From Acidobacteriaceae bacterium (lineage in GTDB: Bacteria > Acidobacteriota > Terriglobia > Terriglobales > Acidobacteriaceae), in NCBI GenBank assembly GCA_028283625.1, contig JAPWKG010000026.1:186001-250000 (forward strand): DNA of 64,000 bases, read 5' to 3'. Position numbers and translations under genes: made by a program. This document shows positions 58,702 through 64,000 of the stretch, piece after piece. Position 1 is the first letter of the stretch. Every line of letters starts with the position of its first letter. The notes below the pieces were generated by a model. The model ran no database searches, had not been told where the DNA came from, and saw only the letters and a list, made by a program, of their open reading frames with translations.

Positions 58702-60044
58702 TGCTGGATGGAGTATTCAAGATCGCCGGCCATAACGAGCCAGGAAATGACGGGGGAGGTATCGCGCCGCCGCTCGACATGATGGCCTTGCTGAAGGCCC
58801 TGTTTCCGCTGCCGCGCAGCCTCACCGGCGATGGCGTCCGCGCAACCCTGCAGGGCTTGAGGGCGCATATCCCGCTCGACATCCACGAGGTCGCCACCGG
58901 TACCAAAGTGTTCGACTGGGACGTGCCGCGCGAATGGAATATCCGCGGCGCCACGATCAAGACGCTCGACGGCCGCGTGCTGGTCGATTTCGCCAACAAC
59001 AACCTGCATGTCGTCGGTTACAGCGTGCCGGTCTCCGGCACTTTTTCCCGTGAGGAACTGGCCCGCCATATCCACACGCTTCCCGACCAGCCGGATGCGA
59101 TCCCCTACCGCACCTCCTATTACGCCGAGAACTGGGGTTTCTGCCTGCCGCACGCGCTGTGGCAGACGATGCTGGACGAAAGTTACACGGTCGAGATCGA
59201 CAGCACGCTGGCCGATGGCGCGCTCACCTATGGCGAACTTTTGTGTCCCGGCGAGACGGACGAGGAGATCCTGATCTCCGTCCATATCTGCCATCCGAGC
59301 CTTGCCAACGACAACCTGTCGGGCATCGTGGTCGCCGCCGCATTGGCGCAGCATTATCTGGCAAAGCCGGTGCCGCGCCTCGGCATCCGTTTCCTCTTCC
59401 TGCCGGCCACGATCGGCGCCATCACCTGGTTGGCGCGCAACGAGGACCGGCTTTCAAACATCGTCCACGGCCTGGTGCTGACCTGCATCGGCGATGACGG
59501 GCCGTTCCATTACAAGAAAACCGTTGATGGCGCCGTCGTCGATCGCGCCGCAGACCATGTGCTCAGCCACAGCGGTCATGCCTTCGAGGTGATGGAGTTT
59601 TCGCCCTATGGTTATGACGAGCGGCAATATGGCTCGCCCGGCATCGCACTGCCGGTCGGCTGCCTGATGCGCGCCGTCCATGGCAGCTTTCCGGAATATC
59701 ACACCTCGCTCGACAATTGCGATTTCGTCACCGGCGAAGCGCTTGCCCAGTCTTTCCGCCTGCTCACCGATCTCATCGATCTTCTGCAGCAGAACCGCAC
59801 CTACGCCCGCGTCGATGGACGCGGTGAACCGCAGCTTGGAAGGCGAGGGCTCTACCGCGCCATCGCCGGCCAGAAGGAAGCCGGCGGTGCCTCGCAGATG
59901 GACCTGCTCTGGGTCCTCAACCAATGCGACGGAAAACGCTCGCTTCTCGATATCGCGGACCGTGCCAAGGCGCCGTTTTCGCGCATACGGGCCGCAGCCG
60001 ATTTATGTTTGGACGCTGAATTAATCACGGAGGTTAAGCCATGA
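58698..60044 (+). CDS. DUF4910 domain-containing protein (M28-like peptidase fold)
   Basis: LFPLPRSLTGDGVRATLQGLRAHIPLDIHEVATGTKVFDWDVPREWNIRGATI ... GELLCPGETDEEILISVHICHPSLANDNLSGIVVAAALA ... HTSLDNCDFV. Confidence 0.88.
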   Translation: MMLDGVFKIAGHNEPGNDGGGIAPPLDMMALLKALFPLPRSLTGDGVRATLQGLRAHIPLDIHEVATGTKVFDWDVPREWNIRGATIKTLDGRVLVDFANNNLHVVGYSVPVSGTFSREELARHIHTLPDQPDAIPYRTSYYAENWGFCLPHALWQTMLDESYTVEIDSTLADGALTYGELLCPGETDEEILISVHICHPSLANDNLSGIVVAAALAQHYLAKPVPRLGIRFLFLPATIGAITWLARNEDRLSNIVHGLVLTCIGDDGPFHYKKTVDGAVVDRAADHVLSHSGHAFEVMEFSPYGYDERQYGSPGIALPVGCLMRAVHGSFPEYHTSLDNCDFVTGEALAQSFRLLTDLIDLLQQNRTYARVDGRGEPQLGRRGLYRAIAGQKEAGGASQMDLLWVLNQCDGKRSLLDIADRAKAPFSRIRAAADLCLDAELITEVKP

Positions 60045-61318
60045 CCATTGCCAGCATTCAGGTGGAAGCCTCTTTGCCGAAATCGGGCCGCATTACCGCG
60101 TGCCGATCCTGCGGCGGCAGCCATCTCGACACCATCCTCGATCTCGGCAACCAGCCGCTCGCCAACGCGCTGCTGGAGCCGGAACAGCTCGGCCTGCCCG
60201 AACCGCTTTTCCCGCTCGAAGTGATCCTCTGCCAGGATTGCGGTCTGGCCCAGGTGTCGGAGGACGTGCCGCCGGAAATCCTGTTCGGTCAGGATTACCC
60301 TTACTTCTCCTCTTTCATTCCGGCTCTGCTCGTTCACAGCCGCGAACATGCGCTCGATCTGATCGCCGAACGTGGCCTGACCGCCGACAATCTCGTCGTC
60401 GAGATCGCCAGCAATGACGGCTATCTGTTGAAGAACTTCGTCGAACACGGCATCCCGGTTCTCGGCATCGACCCGGCCTCCGGCCCGGCCAAGGCGGCGA
60501 TTGCCATCGGCGTGCCGACCGTCATCGATTTCTTCGGCCGCGACGTGGCAACCAGGCTTGTGGCGGAAGGCAAGCGCGCCTCCGTCATGCTCGCCAACAA
60601 CGTGCTGGCCCATGTCAACGACATCAACACCTTCGTCGAAGGTTTCTCGATCCTGCTTGCCGATGACGGCATTGCCGAATTCGAGTTCCCCTACGTCAAG
60701 GACCTGATCGAAAGCTGCGCCTTCGATACGATCTACCACGAGCATTTCTTCTATTATTCGCTGGCAGCGCTCGAGCCGCTGATGGGCCGTCACGGGCTTT
60801 ATCTCAACGATGCCAAGAAGCTCGATATCCATGGCGGTTCGCTGCGTCTTCGGGTCTCGAAGACCGAAGGCAAGTCCGCCCGGCTGCAGGCAATGCAGGC
60901 CGAGGAAGACGCGATGGGCCTGACCGGTTTCGATTGTTACCGCGATTTCGGCCTGCGCGTCGAAGGCATTCGGGATGGCCTGCGCAAGATGCTCGGCGCC
61001 TTCCGGGAGGAAGGCAAGACGGTTGCCGCTTACGGTGCCGCCGCCAAGGGCGCAACGCTGTTGAACTTTGCCGATCTGCCCGCCGGCACGATTTCCTACG
61101 TGGTCGACCGCAACACCCACAAGGTCGGCAAATACATGCCGGGCGTGCGCCTGCCGATCAAGCCGGTCGAAGAACTGCAGACCGCGCCGACCGATTACCT
61201 GCTGATCCTGCCCTGGAACTTTGCCGACGAGATCGTCGTGCAGCAGGCGGACTATCACGCCAAGGGCGGCATCTTTTTAAAGGCGATCCCCTATCCGCAG
61301 GAGATCGAGATCGCCTGA
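60041..61318 (+). CDS. SAM-dependent sugar C-methyltransferase with N-terminal zinc-binding domain
   Basis: CRSCGGSHLDTILDLGNQPLANALLEPEQLGLPEPLFPLEVILCQDCGLAQVSEDVPPEILFGQDYPYFSSF ... LVVEIASNDGYLLKNFVEHGIPVLGIDPA ... VAAYGAAAKGATLLNF. Confidence 0.92.
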   Translation: MTIASIQVEASLPKSGRITACRSCGGSHLDTILDLGNQPLANALLEPEQLGLPEPLFPLEVILCQDCGLAQVSEDVPPEILFGQDYPYFSSFIPALLVHSREHALDLIAERGLTADNLVVEIASNDGYLLKNFVEHGIPVLGIDPASGPAKAAIAIGVPTVIDFFGRDVATRLVAEGKRASVMLANNVLAHVNDINTFVEGFSILLADDGIAEFEFPYVKDLIESCAFDTIYHEHFFYYSLAALEPLMGRHGLYLNDAKKLDIHGGSLRLRVSKTEGKSARLQAMQAEEDAMGLTGFDCYRDFGLRVEGIRDGLRKMLGAFREEGKTVAAYGAAAKGATLLNFADLPAGTISYVVDRNTHKVGKYMPGVRLPIKPVEELQTAPTDYLLILPWNFADEIVVQQADYHAKGGIFLKAIPYPQEIEIA

Positions 61319-61422
61319 CGCCCGGCCTTTTCGGGCCGGCCGATACAGTTGAACATCCCGGCTGCCGCTTATGCGGCGGCCGGAAACCTCACCACCATCA
61401 CAAGCGTCATCAGGGGTCCATC

Positions 61423-62469
61423 ATGCGTATCTTGATCACCGGAAACATGGGTTATATCGGCCCTGTCGTGGCAGCACATTTTCGCTCGGTTTGGCCGGAT
61501 GCCGAACTGATCGGTTTCGACACCGGCTATTTCGCCCAGTGCCTGACGCTGCCGGACGAATTCCCTGAGCGCGTTCTCGACAAGCAGATCTTCGGCGACG
61601 TCCGCGATTTCCCGGTCGAGCTTCTGGACGGCGTCGATGCGGTCGTGCATCTGGCGGCCCTGTCCAACGATCCGATCGGTGCCCGTTTCGAAAAGCAGAC
61701 CGATGGCATCAATTACCGCGCCAGCGTCGATATCGCCAGCGCCGCTGCCGAAGCCGGCGTCAAGAGCTTCGTGTTTGCCTCCAGCTGCAGCGTCTACGGT
61801 TATGCCGAGGGCGGCCCGCGCAAGGAGACCGACGCGCTGTCGCCGCTCACCGCCTATGCCCGCTCCAAGATCGCCACCGAACAGGCGCTGGAACAGCTGG
61901 AAGCGCCGGACATGGCGATCACCTGCCTGCGTTTCGCCACCGCCTGCGGCCAGTCGCCAAGGCTGAGGCTCGATCTGGTGCTCAACGATTTCGTCGCCAC
62001 CGCGCTGTCGACCGGCGAGATCAAGGTGCTGAGCGACGGCACGCCCTGGCGGCCGCTGATCGACGTCAAGGACATGGCGCGCGCCATGGAATGGGCGATC
62101 AAGCGCGATATCGACAATGGCGGCCAGTTCGTCGCCATCAATGCCGGCCGCAACGAAAACAATTACCAGGTCTTCGAACTTGCCGAAGCGGTGGCCAAGG
62201 CCATCCCCGGCACCAGCGTTTCGATCAACAAGGATGCGCCGCCGGACCTGCGCTCCTACCAGGTCGATTTCACCCGTTTCGCCAACGCAGCCCCCGATCA
62301 CCAGCCGGCCGTTTCCCTGTCGGAATCGATCACCCGTCTTGTTGACGGCCTGACGATCGCCAAAGCGGCCGGCCGTGAAGTCGTGCCGGCGGCAGCCAAG
62401 CGGCTTGCCACGCTCGAACGCCTCATGGATGCGGGGCGCCTTTCGGACGACGTGCGCTGGGTCAACTGA
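61423..62469 (+). CDS. NAD-dependent epimerase/dehydratase (extended SDR)
   Basis: MRILITGNMGYIGPVVAAHFRSVWPDAELIGFDTGYF ... VVHLAALSNDPIG ... FASSCSVYGYAEGGPRKETDALSPLTAYARSKIATEQAL. Confidence 0.93.
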   Translation: MRILITGNMGYIGPVVAAHFRSVWPDAELIGFDTGYFAQCLTLPDEFPERVLDKQIFGDVRDFPVELLDGVDAVVHLAALSNDPIGARFEKQTDGINYRASVDIASAAAEAGVKSFVFASSCSVYGYAEGGPRKETDALSPLTAYARSKIATEQALEQLEAPDMAITCLRFATACGQSPRLRLDLVLNDFVATALSTGEIKVLSDGTPWRPLIDVKDMARAMEWAIKRDIDNGGQFVAINAGRNENNYQVFELAEAVAKAIPGTSVSINKDAPPDLRSYQVDFTRFANAAPDHQPAVSLSESITRLVDGLTIAKAAGREVVPAAAKRLATLERLMDAGRLSDDVRWVN

Positions 62470-62508
62470 ACGGCCGAGTAAGGGTGACAAGGGAATGATG
62501 ATAAGGGA

Positions 62509-63846
62509 ATGACGATGGAGCATCAGGGATACGCGATCTTGGGCGGTGGCATGGCCGGTTTCGGCGCAGCCAACGTTCTGTTTGCCAATGGCATAAAGGC
62601 ACGCATCTACGACAAGCGGTCGAGGCCCGGTGGCCTGACCTCGAGCTTCGGCAATGGCGACGGTTTCGTGTTCGACGAAGGCGTCCACATTTCCTTCACC
62701 AAAAACCCGCGGGTCAAGGATCTCTTCGCGGAATCGACCGGCCAGCAGTTCGAGATCGGCAATGTCTATTGCAACAACTACTGGCAGGGACACTGGATCA
62801 AGCATCCGGCCCAGGTGAACCTGCATGGCCTGCCGGCCGATCTGGTGGTCAATTGCATCAAGGATTTCATCGAGGCGCGGCAGATCGAAAATCCGAAGAT
62901 CGCCAATTACGAGGACTGGCTGCTTGCCGCCTTCGGCAAGACCTTCGCCGAAACCTTCCCGGCCGTTTATACCCGCAAATATCACACGACCGGCGCTGCC
63001 AACATGTCGACCGACTGGCTCGGCCCGCGCCTCTACCGGCCCAATCTCGAAGAAGTCCTGCGCGGTGCGCTGGAACACGAACCGCTCGATGTCTTCTATG
63101 TCAACGAGTTCCGCTATCCGACACTTGGCGGTTTTGAATCCTTCATCAGCGGCTTTTACGACAAGGCCGAGGTTCTCTGCGATCACGAGATCGCGGCGAT
63201 CGACGTCAAGGAAAAGCGGCTGACCTTCAAGGACGGCACGACGCATGATTACAAGAAGCTGATCTCGTCTCTGCCGCTTCCGATCGTCATCCCGCTGATC
63301 AAGGGTGCGCCCGACGATGTTCGCGAGGCAGCGGCAAAGCTTGCCTGCACCCAGGTCGTGGTCGTCAATATCGGCCTCAACCGGCCGATCGAAACCAAGC
63401 CGCAATGGTCCTATTTCTACGATGAGGACATCCCGTTCGCGCGTGTCAGCTATCGTGGAAACCTGTCACGCAAAAGCGTGCCGGATGGCTGCGGCGCGCT
63501 GCAGGCGGAGATCTATTTCAGCGAGAAATACCGCCCGCTGACCGGCAGCCCGGATGCCTGGATCGAACCGGCGATCGACGCGCTGATCAAATGCGGCATC
63601 GTCCTGTCGCGCGAAGAGATCATCCACCAGAGCGCGATCATGCTGCCCTTCGGCAATGTCATCTTCGATCTGGACCGCAAGGCCGCCGTCGAGACCGTCC
63701 ATGCCTATCTCGACGAGATGGGCATCGAATATTGCGGTCGTTTCGGCCAGTGGGGTTACATCTGGACGGATGCCGCATTCCTCAGCGGCGAACGGGCGGC
63801 GCGTTCGGCGCTCGGCCTGTCCAGCATGGTCGAGGAACAGGGTTGA
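62509..63846 (+). CDS. FAD-dependent protoporphyrinogen-oxidase/UDP-galactopyranose-mutase-like protein
   Basis: YAILGGGMAGFGAANVLFANGIKARIYDKRSRPGGLTSSFGNGDGFVFDEGVHISF ... KLISSLPLPIVIPLIKGAP. Confidence 0.8.
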   Translation: MTMEHQGYAILGGGMAGFGAANVLFANGIKARIYDKRSRPGGLTSSFGNGDGFVFDEGVHISFTKNPRVKDLFAESTGQQFEIGNVYCNNYWQGHWIKHPAQVNLHGLPADLVVNCIKDFIEARQIENPKIANYEDWLLAAFGKTFAETFPAVYTRKYHTTGAANMSTDWLGPRLYRPNLEEVLRGALEHEPLDVFYVNEFRYPTLGGFESFISGFYDKAEVLCDHEIAAIDVKEKRLTFKDGTTHDYKKLISSLPLPIVIPLIKGAPDDVREAAAKLACTQVVVVNIGLNRPIETKPQWSYFYDEDIPFARVSYRGNLSRKSVPDGCGALQAEIYFSEKYRPLTGSPDAWIEPAIDALIKCGIVLSREEIIHQSAIMLPFGNVIFDLDRKAAVETVHAYLDEMGIEYCGRFGQWGYIWTDAAFLSGERAARSALGLSSMVEEQG

Positions 63847-63889
63847 TAGGGCATAACCGCCATATCTGCGACGCGGCGGGGGCTGTTCG

Positions 63890-64000
63890 ATGAGCATCCC
63901 GCCCGTCGGCATATTCACGTTGATCATCGGCATCATCTGCCTTTTGTCCGGCTACCGGGCAACGGCGATTGCCTTTTGCATGATGACGGTGTTCGGCGGC
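63890..64000 (+). CDS. Partial membrane protein, possibly O-antigen ligase/polymerase (Wzy-like)
   Basis: Reads MSIPPVGIFTLIIGIICLLSGYRATAIAFCMMTVFGG to the window end; two hydrophobic segments; context is a polysaccharide locus. Confidence 0.4.
   Translation, partial: MSIPPVGIFTLIIGIICLLSGYRATAIAFCMMTVFGG

Noticed and set aside
59852-61258. 468-aa minus-strand ORF antisense to the methyltransferase
   Set aside because: The plus-strand methyltransferase with zinc-binding Cys cluster and SAM motif is clear.
61369-63405. 678-aa minus-strand ORF antisense to the SDR and FAD genes
   Set aside because: Spurious high-GC antisense ORF.

Overview
The window looks like two unrelated bacterial genomes joined end to end. 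Roughly 1-25,985 reads as Acidobacteriota-like (Terriglobia/Granulicella type, from gene content). It carries a trehalose/alpha-glucan locus (treY, GH15, glgE, treS-maltokinase), acpP-like, mrp, hrcA-grpE-dnaJ, rsmE, sdaA, a comM/yifB-type ATPase and an NDH-2. Roughly 25,990-64,000 reads as Rhizobiales-like. It carries an autotransporter with 207-bp tandem repeats, a HepT/MntA toxin-antitoxin pair, ccrM, an S24 regulator, mutY, a DUF721 gene, a dsbA-like gene, smc, ppdK, tRNA-Gln(TTG), and the start of a polysaccharide/unusual-sugar cluster (51.2 kb to the end). The join at about 25,980-26,000 truncates a gene on each side and has no mobility genes, so I read it as a probable assembly chimera. 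Many conserved genes (glgE, treS, autotransporter, nhaP-like, smc, VOC protein, DUF1499, flippase) carry frameshifts, mostly one-base and extremely dense in glgE, which suggests consensus error more than biology. The most biologically interesting content is the translationally coupled sugar cluster (rfbF, epimerase, DUF4910, C-methyltransferase, SDR, FAD/UGM-like), a 52-bp perfect palindrome between dnaJ and rsmE, and an S24 regulator whose catalytic Lys position appears to be Arg. All family and taxon assignments come from reading the translations; no database search was run.
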